NCBI RefSeq assembly: GCF_023074075.1
Contig: NZ_JADPKT010000071.1
Span: 1-64,000, forward strand
DNA: 64,000 bases
Origin: Bradyrhizobium sp. 138
GTDB taxonomy: Bacteria; Pseudomonadota; Alphaproteobacteria; Rhizobiales; Xanthobacteraceae
Direction: 5' to 3'
Shown: piece after piece, positions 1 to 8,284 of the stretch
How positions within the stretch are numbered: the first letter of the stretch is position 1
Layout: each line of letters opens with the position of its first letter
Translations under genes and position numbers: made by a program
Notes under the pieces: generated by a model
Database searches by the model: none
What the model was told of the DNA's origin: nothing
Seen by the model: the letters and a program-made list of their open reading frames with translations, nothing else

Positions 1-23
1 TCAGTGCGATCGAGCTTGATCAT
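1..23 (-). CDS. 5' end of an unidentified gene cut by the window edge
   Basis: On the minus strand a strong Shine-Dalgarno GGAGG sits six bases before an ATG at 23, and the frame reads Met-Ile-Lys-Leu-Asp-Arg-Thr without a stop to the edge. Only seven codons are visible, so no function can be given. The spacing and ribosome site are the only evidence. Confidence 0.5.
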
Positions 24-110
24 CTTGGTCCTCCGAGGCTGGGTGGTTGGCAATCCAATCCTAACCTCTTGACCACCCGCCGCCCCATAGGATCTGAGGT
101 GCGAGCAGCA

Positions 111-142
111 AGTAGGATGGGCAGAGCGAAGCGAAACCCATC
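111..142. repeat. Short hairpin repeat (GATGGG/CCCATC)
   Basis: GATGGG (116-121) pairs with CCCATC (137-142) around a purine-rich loop with GCGAAGCGAAA. From memory this is an intergenic element found very often in Bradyrhizobium genomes; the copy number cannot be checked here. Confidence 0.55.
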
Positions 143-175
143 GTCTCTCATCCTCGCGGAAGCACGAGGAGTGCC

Positions 176-265
176 GTAGGGTGGGCAAAGCGAAACGTGC
201 CCACGTATCTTTCACGACTGAGAGAGATCGTGGGCACGGCGCAAGAGCGCCTTTGCCCACCCTAC
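176..265. repeat. Long inverted-repeat (REP/RIME-like) element
   Basis: A perfect 15-bp inverted repeat, GTAGGGTGGGCAAAG (176-190) and its complement (251-265), encloses a second perfect 10-bp pair, CGTGCCCACG (196-205) and CGTGGGCACG (229-238). The whole could fold as one extended stem-loop. It matches the look of intergenic palindromic repeats abundant in Bradyrhizobium; that assignment is recalled, not searched. Confidence 0.7.
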
Positions 266-920
266 GAGATCGAGCTTGTGACACGCAGACATGCCTTCTC
301 GCTCTCGCGGCTGGAATCGCCCGAGCTTTGCTTCGTCGCTCCACCCTCAAATCCAAGAGGGCGCAGGGAAGGCCGGGTGCCGACAGGCACCCGCGGTCCG
401 CTGCGCGAAATGCACACGCAGGAAGAACCGCACAGCAGCATACAGGTGGTGCCGATCACTCGGCCTTCCCTGCGCGATGGTCGGACGGCTTATGCCGTGC
501 TCTCCCGGGAGCCGAACTTTCCTTTGGCCTCCCTCGCCTCGCGAATTGGATGATGCAGTCTGCCCGGTTGGGCTCGCTCGCACCTTCGCGAAGACTTGAC
601 CGTGGCAACGACGGCCAGGACCACACGGTTTTGCCGTACGCACGGCCCGCCCTATCGCCCGCAGTATTTCCAGCCCTGTCGACGGAGCTGAAAACTTACA
701 GGCGAGACGAACCTGACAGCGCCGTTCGTCCGCACGAGGCCTCGGGCTCACAGGGACTACCCGCCCTGCCCGCACCTCTCGTGCCGACGCTGCCGCGTCC
801 ACCGCAAGCCCGGCTCGCGATCAAGACGACCTCGAGATCGCCCCTCTTGGTGAGCCGGGATGGCCGACACATACGACAAAACCGAATTTCGGTAAAGTGG
901 AATATTTTAAACAAGAGGGA
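266..920. repeat. Non-coding stretch resembling a Bradyrhizobium-wide degenerate repeat
   Basis: Several short frames are open on both strands here, but none has a convincing start, domain or codon preference. The translated fragments look like the spurious hypothetical proteins annotated over a widespread Bradyrhizobium intergenic repeat (for example GLPCAMVGRL and DGQDHTVLP). The stretch ends in a small CCGAATTTCGG palindrome (881-891) and an AT-rich tail. I treat it as repeat-derived intergenic DNA; the family identity is from memory. Confidence 0.5.
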
Positions 921-954
921 TTGACAGAGGGCGACACAGGCTGCTCGGGCAAAC

Positions 955-3264
955 CTAGAACGCCCCGGCGACAGTCATCCGGAACGTCAGCGGCTCCACG
1001 GGGTGCAGCACGTAGTCCATTACGCCATTCTGACAGACTGCCGCTGGCGCGGCGCCCGATGTGCAGAGGTTGTAGAGCGTGTCGGTCTTGAGCAGCGAGC
1101 CATAGGCATAGGTGATCTGGTTCGCCCTCGTGTTGAACAGGTTGAGCACATCGAGCTGAAGCCGCCAGCCATTGTCGATGCGATAACTGACGCGGCCGTT
1201 GAAGATGCTGACCGCCGAGGAGCGGAACGCATTGTCCTCCGTCAGCGGGCTCGACGCCAGATAGCGCCAGCGCAAGGTTCCGAACCAGCCGGTTGTCTCG
1301 CCCAGCGTGACGCCGGCTGACGCCACCATCGCCGGCGCGTTCGGAATGTAGTTGCCGGGCGCATTGCCGAGCTGCGCCTCCGGATAGCCGGCGAGCGAGG
1401 CATAGACCTCCGCCTGCCCGCTGTCATAGCCGCGGTAGCGCGCATGCGTCATCGCGAGATCGGCGTCGATGTCGATCCAGGATCTCGGCCGGTAGTGGCT
1501 GGTCCATTCAAAGCCGTAGCGGCGGCTGACGCGGGTTGCCGACGTGTCGCCGGCATCGCCGGCGAACAGGATCTCGGAATCCTGATCCAGCATGAAGACG
1601 CTGAGCGAGGTATCGAGGCTGGGAACGATTTTGCTGCGAACACCGACCTCCGCACCCCTGGTGCGCACCAGGAGCGGCGATGGCCTCAGCCGCGTCGCGG
1701 GATCACCGGGGTCCTCCGTCGTGGTCGCGCCGCGGGCATCGTTGGAGTGCATGCCGTAACCGGCACCGAGGAAGAACTCGGTCTGGCTGAATGGACCGAG
1801 CACCATCCGAAATTTCGGGCTGCCGAGCGCGGCGTCAGTGCGGCCGGAATTGCTGGCATTGAACCGCGACGTGACGTCGGCGGCATAATAGTCGCCGCGC
1901 CATCCCACCGTCGTCCTGAGCCAGTCCGTCCAGCGCACCGTGTTTTCGGCATAGACGCCGACGCTGCCCTCGCCGGCCTTGTCGCTGCGGATATTGGAAA
2001 GAAAGCCGCGCCGGAAGGTGTTGGTGAGCGCGAGGTCGACGGCATCATAGCGCGATTGCAGGCCGAAGGTGGTTTGCATCGGCAGGCCGGCCAGCGAACC
2101 GTTCAGCGTGCGCGAGATGTTGGCACCTAGCATCAGGCGATCGTCGTGCTGGTGGAACTGGTCGCCGAGCACGGGATCGCTGAGGAAGTAGGTGAAATTG
2201 TTGAAGAGGTCGAGCTGGCTCTTCACGACATAGGCATTGGCCTTCCACGAACCCGCATCGTCAGTCTGCGCGATGCGGCCCGAAAGCGCGAAGCGGTTGG
2301 TACTGCCGCCGTCGTTTGGATCTTCCGAGCCGAAGCGGCTGAGAAAGCCGGCGGTGATCGCACGCTGCGGCACCTGGTCGGTCGAATTCCATCTGTTCGC
2401 ATAGGCCATGGCGGTGACGGACACGCCGTCGGTCGCGGTGCCCTGGCTGTAGCGCACGAGGCCATTGAGCTTCCGCACATTGTCCGGGTAGTCCCACGGG
2501 CCGTTATAGGTCCCGATCTCGCCGGCCACCAGCAACGCACCGTCACCGACCTTCGCAGAATCCATGCCGAGCAGACGGCGGTAGCCGAAGCTGCCGGCGC
2601 TCATTTGCACCAGCCCTTTGGTGCGGTCGATCAGGCCGATATGGACGCTGCCGACTGAGGCAAAATCGCCCTCCTCCGCAAAGTACGGGCCCTTGCGCAC
2701 ATCCACCGCGGCGATGGTTTCCGGAATCAGCCAGTTGAGATCGGCATAGCCCTGGCCGTGTGCGTGGGTGCGCATGTTGACGGGGATACCGTCGACGGTG
2801 ATGGCAAGGTCGGTGCCATGGTCGAGATTATAGCCGCGCAAGAAATACTGGTTGGCTTTGCCCTCGCCGGAATGCTGCGTCACGATGAGACCCGGCACGG
2901 CTTCGAGGGCTTCGCCCGGCCGCGTGAATGGACGTGCATTGAGCTGTTCGCCGGAGATGGTGATTTCGCTGGCCATGCCGGGCTGGCCCTTTGCGCCCGA
3001 GGCGACACTGCGCCCATCCGCCGCTTGCGCTGGCGCCGGATGCACTGAGATGCGGTGGCCAGCCGAGAGCGGCTTGCCGGAGCGGCGCGATGCGACGGGC
3101 TTCTTGCGCGCCGCGGTCTCGCCGCCAGCGATCTGGATTGGCGGCAGCTCGCGTGAGGCGTCCCTGCTCTGCGCGAAGGCGCGGCCATCATCCGCGAGCA
3201 ACACCAGGGCCGAGAGTGCCGTCAGCGCGCTGCCACGACCGGGCTCACGCCGTTTCGGTCGCAT
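955..3264 (-). CDS. TonB-dependent outer-membrane receptor, probable nickel(-chelate) uptake
   Basis: A protein of about 769 residues with an N-terminal signal peptide (Arg-rich start, hydrophobic Ala/Leu run, AFAQ cleavage region), a plug domain with LRGYNLDHGTDLAITVDG, and a 22-strand-type beta-barrel ending in a C-terminal Phe (TVAGAF), as expected for outer-membrane insertion. The frame is open to a TTG at 3312, but I chose the ATG at 3264 because it begins directly with the signal peptide; it overlaps the end of the upstream NiCoT gene by 20 bp. Coupling to a NiCoT permease behind a NikR-type operator suggests that it imports nickel or a nickel chelate across the outer membrane. The plug carries a His-rich stretch (MRTHAHGQGY). 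TonB energises transport; the actual ligand is inferred from context only. Confidence 0.85.
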   Translation of the reverse strand: MRPKRREPGRGSALTALSALVLLADDGRAFAQSRDASRELPPIQIAGGETAARKKPVASRRSGKPLSAGHRISVHPAPAQAADGRSVASGAKGQPGMASEITISGEQLNARPFTRPGEALEAVPGLIVTQHSGEGKANQYFLRGYNLDHGTDLAITVDGIPVNMRTHAHGQGYADLNWLIPETIAAVDVRKGPYFAEEGDFASVGSVHIGLIDRTKGLVQMSAGSFGYRRLLGMDSAKVGDGALLVAGEIGTYNGPWDYPDNVRKLNGLVRYSQGTATDGVSVTAMAYANRWNSTDQVPQRAITAGFLSRFGSEDPNDGGSTNRFALSGRIAQTDDAGSWKANAYVVKSQLDLFNNFTYFLSDPVLGDQFHQHDDRLMLGANISRTLNGSLAGLPMQTTFGLQSRYDAVDLALTNTFRRGFLSNIRSDKAGEGSVGVYAENTVRWTDWLRTTVGWRGDYYAADVTSRFNASNSGRTDAALGSPKFRMVLGPFSQTEFFLGAGYGMHSNDARGATTTEDPGDPATRLRPSPLLVRTRGAEVGVRSKIVPSLDTSLSVFMLDQDSEILFAGDAGDTSATRVSRRYGFEWTSHYRPRSWIDIDADLAMTHARYRGYDSGQAEVYASLAGYPEAQLGNAPGNYIPNAPAMVASAGVTLGETTGWFGTLRWRYLASSPLTEDNAFRSSAVSIFNGRVSYRIDNGWRLQLDVLNLFNTRANQITYAYGSLLKTDTLYNLCTSGAAPAAVCQNGVMDYVLHPVEPLTFRMTVAGAF

Positions 3265-4324
3265 CGGCGCATTCCAGAGCTTTCGCTGCGCCCTGGTGCC
3301 GTCCGTCGGCAAAGATACGGCGATAGAGCAAGGCCGAGGCCAGCCAGGCGATCGCGAACAGCGCGATCACGGCGAAGCCGACATTGGCGAGCGACTCGTT
3401 GATGCCGTCGACCAGCGTCCACACGCCTCCGGTCAGGCCGAGCCGGTCGGCGGCCAGGCCGAGCGCCTCGATGCCGCCGATCAACAGCGCGACGGCCACG
3501 GAGGCGCCGGTGATCGTGAGGTTGTACCAGAGCTTTCGCAGCGGATCGACGAACGCCCATCGATAGGCACTGACCATCAGCGCGGAATCGGCGGTATCGA
3601 CCAGTGCCATGCCGGATGCGAACAGCGCTGGGAAAACCAGCACATCTGCAACCGACGCGCCGTGCGCGGCTTCGGTCGCGGAGATGCTGAGCAGGCCGAT
3701 CTCGGTTGCGGTATCGAAGCCGAGTCCAAACAGGAAGCCGAGCGGATACATGTGCCATGGTTTCGTGACCAGGCGGAACAGCGGTCCAAGCAGTCGCGCG
3801 AGGACGCCGCGCTTGGCGAGCAGCGTCTCGAGGCCTTCGGCGTCGTGGACGCCCTGCTGCCGCGCAGCGCGAAACGTCCGCCACAGGCCGGCGAAGATGA
3901 CGAGATTGATGGCCGCGATCGCGAGCAGGAACAGGGCCGACACCGACGTGCCGATGAAGCCGCCGATCTCCTTGAGCAGGCTGTCGCCGCCAAGGCTCAC
4001 CACGCCGAGCGCAAGCAATATGGTCGCGGCCACGACGACCGTGGAATGGCCGAGCGCAAAATAGAGGCCGACGCTGTGCGGCGCGCCGCCAGTCTGCATC
4101 AACTTGCGCACCACGTTGTCGATGGCAGCGATGTGGTCGGCATCGACGGCGTGGCGCAGACCGAACACCCAGGCCAGCAGCGCAGTCGCCAGCACCGTTG
4201 GCCGGTCGCCGAACAGCGCGAAGGCCCAGGCCCATGCAGCGATGTTGGCGGCAATGAGCCCCCCGAACAGCACCAAAGTTCCGGATTCGATCGCCCGTAA
4301 GGTCCGCCTCACCGCTTGCTCCAT
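3245..4324 (-). CDS. NiCoT-family nickel/cobalt permease (HoxN/HupN/NixA type)
   Basis: A 359-residue inner-membrane protein. It carries the NiCoT signature RHAVDADHI (residues 57-65, the HX4DH motif in the second membrane segment), the LGHSTVV motif (90-96) and a later LGFDTATEIGLL motif, all hallmarks of one-component Ni2+/Co2+ permeases. Length and the roughly eight hydrophobic segments fit the family. The motifs do not separate nickel from cobalt. The NikR-type palindrome just upstream of the ATG, and the absence of a B12 riboswitch there, argue for nickel, for example for urease or hydrogenase. It is the first gene of a two-gene operon with the downstream TonB receptor, with overlapping ends. 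Confidence 0.92.
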   Translation of the reverse strand: MEQAVRRTLRAIESGTLVLFGGLIAANIAAWAWAFALFGDRPTVLATALLAWVFGLRHAVDADHIAAIDNVVRKLMQTGGAPHSVGLYFALGHSTVVVAATILLALGVVSLGGDSLLKEIGGFIGTSVSALFLLAIAAINLVIFAGLWRTFRAARQQGVHDAEGLETLLAKRGVLARLLGPLFRLVTKPWHMYPLGFLFGLGFDTATEIGLLSISATEAAHGASVADVLVFPALFASGMALVDTADSALMVSAYRWAFVDPLRKLWYNLTITGASVAVALLIGGIEALGLAADRLGLTGGVWTLVDGINESLANVGFAVIALFAIAWLASALLYRRIFADGRHQGAAKALECADATETA

Positions 4325-4339
4325 CCACCCGATCCCGCG

Positions 4340-4367
4340 GTATGAGGTTTATCAAGAACCCTCATAC
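4340..4367 (-). promoter_or_regulatory. NikR-type operator GTATGA-N16-TCATAC
   Basis: GTATGA (4340-4345) and TCATAC (4362-4367) are separated by exactly 16 bases. This is the E. coli NikR operator consensus with no mismatch. The palindrome extends to 8 bp arms (GTATGAGG/CCTCATAC). It lies 16-43 bp upstream of the NiCoT start codon, so it probably overlaps the promoter and would give nickel-dependent repression. A nikR gene is not present in the window. Confidence 0.8.
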
Positions 4368-4527
4368 TGGCAAGAGCAAGAGCCGCGCCACTTTCGACCT
4401 TGCGGCCGAAGGCACACCGAAACGGAAGTTACGTCATTGATTCGACGGAGACTTTACTGATCCGGTGTCCATCGCGGCGCCGGAGCGGAATGCCGGACTG
4501 CGTCTTACGCAAGCGTGCGCCGGTGCT

Positions 4528-6819
4528 TCACATGTCCACAGTCATCGACAGCAGATATGTGCGTGGTGCTCCCAGGAAGAACGTTCCGAACGAAGCCACG
4601 CTCGACCAGTAACTCTCGCCGGTCACATTCTGGATGTTTGCGCGGAAAACCGTCTTCTTGCCGTTGATCGCCGTGGTGTAACGGGCGCCGAGATCGAGAC
4701 GCGTCCAATCCGGAATCGGCTGTTTGTTCGCGCTGTCGACGAACTGCCTGCCGGTGTAGATGACGGCCCCGTTCAATGTGAGATCTCTCATCCAGGGAAG
4801 ATCCCACTCCACCCCGATATTGGCCTGTACGTTCGGAACGCCGATCGGCGTATTGCCGATATTGGCCGCAACGGCGGTCTTCGTCAGGGTGCCGTCCAGC
4901 AGCGAGAGGCCTCCGAGGAGACGAACATCCGGCATGAGCTCGCCGTAGACGTTGAACTCGAGCCCGCGGACGCGTTGTTCGGCGGTCGCCGCGAAGCGCC
5001 CGGCGGACAGCTCGCCGCTCGCCTTCGATATCTCGAAGGCGCTGAAGGTGGCTGCGATCCGGCCGAAGTCCACCTTGATGCCGGCCTCGTATTGCTTGGC
5101 GACATAGGGTGGGAGCACTTCGCCGAAATTGGACGCGGTCTGAGGCGCCACGTCGCCCCGGGCGAGACCTTCGACATAGTTGGCGTACAAGGAGACATTG
5201 TCCTGGGGACGGACGACGAGGCCAACCACCGGGGTGACGGCGCTCTTGTCATAGGACGACGTCAGCGTCCCTATATTGGAAGCATAGTTGTGCGCTTCGA
5301 TGCCCTGGCGCCGGACACCCAAGGTCAACAGGACGTGCTCATCGAGCACGGACATGGTGTCGGCAATCGAGAGCCCGGTGAGTTCACTGTCCGAGAGCCG
5401 AGGGCGGCCGCTAATTTCGTTGGCAAACTGAGTTGGCGCGACGGTCGGATTGTAGATGTTCGAGGTGACCAGGCTGCCATTGGTCAGCCGCCGGTACAGT
5501 GCGTCATGGTAGACCGAAGCCTGGAAGGCAAGGGCATGGTGAACGAAGCCGGTATCGAAGCGGGCGCGGACACCGCCGTCATATGTGGTTCGATCAATGC
5601 TGAGGCCAAAGAACTGAGGCGTCGAGGTCGTGTCGCCGCTGGTGTTGACAATGGTCGGAAGACCGAAGAATCGCTCGACATTGGTCTTGGAGCCGCCGAC
5701 GTCGGCGAACAGCGTGACCTGGTCGCTGAGATCGTATTCGGTCCGCAGCAACGCCGATTTGTCGGTGATGTGCGACCATTCCCAGGGCTGGGTCACGTTC
5801 AACTTGCCGTCCGGTGCCTTCGGCACCTGCAGGCCGGGAGCCATCAGAAACGGACGCGACGGAGCATCGAACCGATCGGTTTGCGCGATGAGATAGAGCC
5901 ATGACCTGAACCGTTCGCCCTGATAGTCGAGGGCCAGCGATCCGACACCTGTCGTTTCGGATTGGCGATCGATCGGCGTGTCGCCGTCGCGGAGGCTCCC
6001 GCTGGCCCGTACGCCCCATTCCTTGCCGTTGCCGTAGCGCCTCGCAACATCCCAGTGACCGCCGAAGCGGGCAACCGAGCCATAGCTTGCGGTCAAGCGG
6101 GTCAAATCCTCTTCCGCACGCTTGGGCACGACATTGATGATGCCGCCGACGCCGCCATTGGGTGCCATGCCCGAGAGCGCGGCGGATGGACCTTTGAGCA
6201 CCTCGATGCGCTCGACGTAGTCGGTAAAGATGCGATATGTCGGCGCGATTCCGTAAAGGCCCTCGAAGGCGAACTCACCGTTGTTGCCTTCGTTGATCGG
6301 GAATCCACGAATGTTGAAGGAGTCCACCACACCGCCCGTCGGGTGGGAGCTTCGCACGGATGGATCCAGGATCAGGGCATCCGCACCCGTTGCCGCCTGC
6401 CGATCCCGAATGAACTTGTCCGTGTAGCTCGTCACGTTGAATGGTGACTTCATGGTGTCGGTATTTCCGAGCAGTCCCAGCCGCGCGCCTCGCGCGACCT
6501 CGCCGCCTGCAAAGGCGGGAACGACACCCGATTGCGGTCGCGCCGCGGCAGTTTCGGCTTGCGGGGCGCCACGCGCCGGGGCGCGCCGCGCCATCGATCG
6601 GGCCCGGACATCGTTTCGCTTGGTCAGCGCACGGCGCGCCGACTGCTGCGCCGGAGCATCGACAGTCACGGGCGGAATGGAACTGCCACCTTGCGGCGTT
6701 TGGGATCGCGCAGGCGATTCAAGCCACGTGAGCAACGCTACTCCACCCAGCAGCGCCGCACCAAAGCGAGCTACCGTCTCAACCCCATCGATACGCCGCA
6801 TTTGCAGAAAATCCCTCAT
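4528..6819 (-). CDS. TonB-dependent siderophore receptor
   Basis: About 763 residues: signal peptide (hydrophobic GAALLGGVALL, then SPARSQ), a Pro/Ala-rich linker, a plug domain (FNIRGFPINEG, then VERIEVLKGPSAALSGMAPN and GGIINVVPKR) and a barrel with the siderophore-receptor C-terminal block (DWTRLDLGARY, RANIQNVTGESYW, GAPRTYLLSM). The start is the ATG at 6819, seven bases after GAGAGGG; a TTG immediately before it is less likely. The family imports ferric siderophores such as ferrichrome or hydroxamates. The protein ends in MTVDM rather than the usual terminal Phe or Trp. It is apparently a single gene, with no FhuF/PepSY partner beside it. The specific ligand cannot be read from sequence. 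Confidence 0.88.
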   Translation of the reverse strand: MRDFLQMRRIDGVETVARFGAALLGGVALLTWLESPARSQTPQGGSSIPPVTVDAPAQQSARRALTKRNDVRARSMARRAPARGAPQAETAAARPQSGVVPAFAGGEVARGARLGLLGNTDTMKSPFNVTSYTDKFIRDRQAATGADALILDPSVRSSHPTGGVVDSFNIRGFPINEGNNGEFAFEGLYGIAPTYRIFTDYVERIEVLKGPSAALSGMAPNGGVGGIINVVPKRAEEDLTRLTASYGSVARFGGHWDVARRYGNGKEWGVRASGSLRDGDTPIDRQSETTGVGSLALDYQGERFRSWLYLIAQTDRFDAPSRPFLMAPGLQVPKAPDGKLNVTQPWEWSHITDKSALLRTEYDLSDQVTLFADVGGSKTNVERFFGLPTIVNTSGDTTSTPQFFGLSIDRTTYDGGVRARFDTGFVHHALAFQASVYHDALYRRLTNGSLVTSNIYNPTVAPTQFANEISGRPRLSDSELTGLSIADTMSVLDEHVLLTLGVRRQGIEAHNYASNIGTLTSSYDKSAVTPVVGLVVRPQDNVSLYANYVEGLARGDVAPQTASNFGEVLPPYVAKQYEAGIKVDFGRIAATFSAFEISKASGELSAGRFAATAEQRVRGLEFNVYGELMPDVRLLGGLSLLDGTLTKTAVAANIGNTPIGVPNVQANIGVEWDLPWMRDLTLNGAVIYTGRQFVDSANKQPIPDWTRLDLGARYTTAINGKKTVFRANIQNVTGESYWSSVASFGTFFLGAPRTYLLSMTVDM

Positions 6820-7063
6820 CAAGGGCCCTCTCTAGGAAGGCGCTATGGGGACGGCAACGAAAATGCGTGCGCTGCGATTTAGAATGTCTCGATCATCGAT
6901 GAGCGCGGTGGAAACCTGTCTGGAACGATTCCAACGATGCGTGCGACCGCGTGCAGAATGACGAGACGCAATTGAAACTGCCGCAGCATCTGCTTCAAAA
7001 TTCCGAGTGATCGAATTTCGAATCTCTTGTTGCGAGACGCCGGCAAGCACGCCCGACGTGATC

Positions 7064-8068
7064 TCAGTCGCGCTTGAGCCCGATCGACTTGACGATGGGA
7101 GCCAGGCGGGCCAGCTCGTCCTCGACCAGGCGCTGAAACTTGTCGGGCCCTGAATCGACGTCCGGCTCCAGACCTTGCGAACGATAGCTTTCCTGCAACT
7201 GTGGATCGGCCATCGCCGCACGGGTCGCAGCGGCGATCCGCTCCACGATCACATCCGGGGTCGCTCGTGGCGCGAACAAGCCGAACCAGCCGGCATAGCT
7301 GAGGCCCGGCATGCCGGATTCGATCACGGTCGGAATGTCCGGCGCGCCACTCAAGCGCCGCTCGCTCGTCACGGCGATCAGCCGCAGCTTGCCCGCAGAG
7401 TGGAGTTGCAGGATCTGGCTCGACACCACGGCAATCACCGACGATATCTGGCCACTCACCAGGTCGTTGGTCGCGGCCCCCATGCCCCGATACGGGACGT
7501 GGACGAAGTCCTCTGCAAGGCCCGATTGCCGTCTGAACGTCTCGCCGACGAGATGATTGCCAGTGCCAACGCCCGGAGTGCCGTACGACAGCTTGCCCGG
7601 ATTGGCCTTGGCAAAAGCGATCAGCTCCCGCAAGTCGTTGACCGGCAAGGACGGATGAACCGCGAATGCGAGCGTGCTGGTGATCAGCCGGTAGATGGCG
7701 CGAAAATCGCGAACCCCGTCATAGGCCGGCTGCGCGGAGGACAGCGGAATCATCACCTGGGTGCTGCCATTGCCGAGCAGAAGCGAATAGCCGTCGGCTG
7801 CGCTCTGCGCCACCGCGGCGGTGCCGATCGCGCCGCCAGCGCCGCCGATATTCTCGACATAGATCGGCCCCAGCAGCGTGCCGATCCTGTCGGCCCAGGG
7901 CCGGCCGATCTGATCACCCGCGGCGCCTGCCGTGTAGGGAATGACCAGCCTGATGGGGCGGGAGGGGTATTCGTCAGCGGCTGCGCCACCGGGCCAGGCG
8001 GCAAGCGCCGCGATCCCCGCCGCCATATCGAGCAGTTCTCGCCGAGAGAGCAGGGACATCTTCTGCAT
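7064..8068 (-). CDS. Bug/TctC-family tripartite tricarboxylate transporter binding protein
   Basis: About 334 residues. An N-terminal Tat-like leader (LSRRELLDMAAG with an Ala-rich core, cleavage near GGAAADE) is followed by the Bug signature PSRPIRLVIPYTAGAAGD, then ENIGGAGGAIGT and YRGMGAATNDLVSGQI. Bug proteins are periplasmic, high-affinity solute binders, usually for carboxylates, and work with TctA/TctB membrane subunits. No tctAB lies nearby, so it is an orphan binding protein, as is common in beta- and alphaproteobacteria. The frame is open further upstream (to 8176), but that extension has no signal-peptide character; starts at 8089 or 8059 are also possible. The ligand is unknown. 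Confidence 0.85.
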   Translation of the reverse strand: MQKMSLLSRRELLDMAAGIAALAAWPGGAAADEYPSRPIRLVIPYTAGAAGDQIGRPWADRIGTLLGPIYVENIGGAGGAIGTAAVAQSAADGYSLLLGNGSTQVMIPLSSAQPAYDGVRDFRAIYRLITSTLAFAVHPSLPVNDLRELIAFAKANPGKLSYGTPGVGTGNHLVGETFRRQSGLAEDFVHVPYRGMGAATNDLVSGQISSVIAVVSSQILQLHSAGKLRLIAVTSERRLSGAPDIPTVIESGMPGLSYAGWFGLFAPRATPDVIVERIAAATRAAMADPQLQESYRSQGLEPDVDSGPDKFQRLVEDELARLAPIVKSIGLKRD

Positions 8069-8284
8069 GTTCGGGACTGAACCTGTCATCATACACGAAT
8101 GTGGCGCCTGAAAGACGTGCGGGACGAGCGACCGCGGAATTAAGAGTTTGGTAACGATACGAACGCGGTTGAACACATTAATGCAAATCGCACGCCGCCG
8201 GTGTCTAGCCCGTAACGACCCTGCTATAAAGCGCAGCTACGGCTCGATCGATTTTCGCGAATAGTCCGGTTTCCCTGATTGCGC

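Noticed and set aside
2852..4300. Long plus-strand frame opposite the NiCoT gene
   Set aside because: Composition-driven shadow with low-complexity Gln/Arg/Glu runs; the NiCoT signature lies on the other strand.
4325..4527. A possible B12 riboswitch before the NiCoT operon
   Set aside because: No B12 box or core motif is present; the NikR-type palindrome explains regulation better.
6877..6893. TTTAGAAT half-site upstream of the siderophore receptor, as an Irr (ICE) box
   Set aside because: Only one half resembles the motif; the second half does not match, so iron control cannot be supported from sequence.
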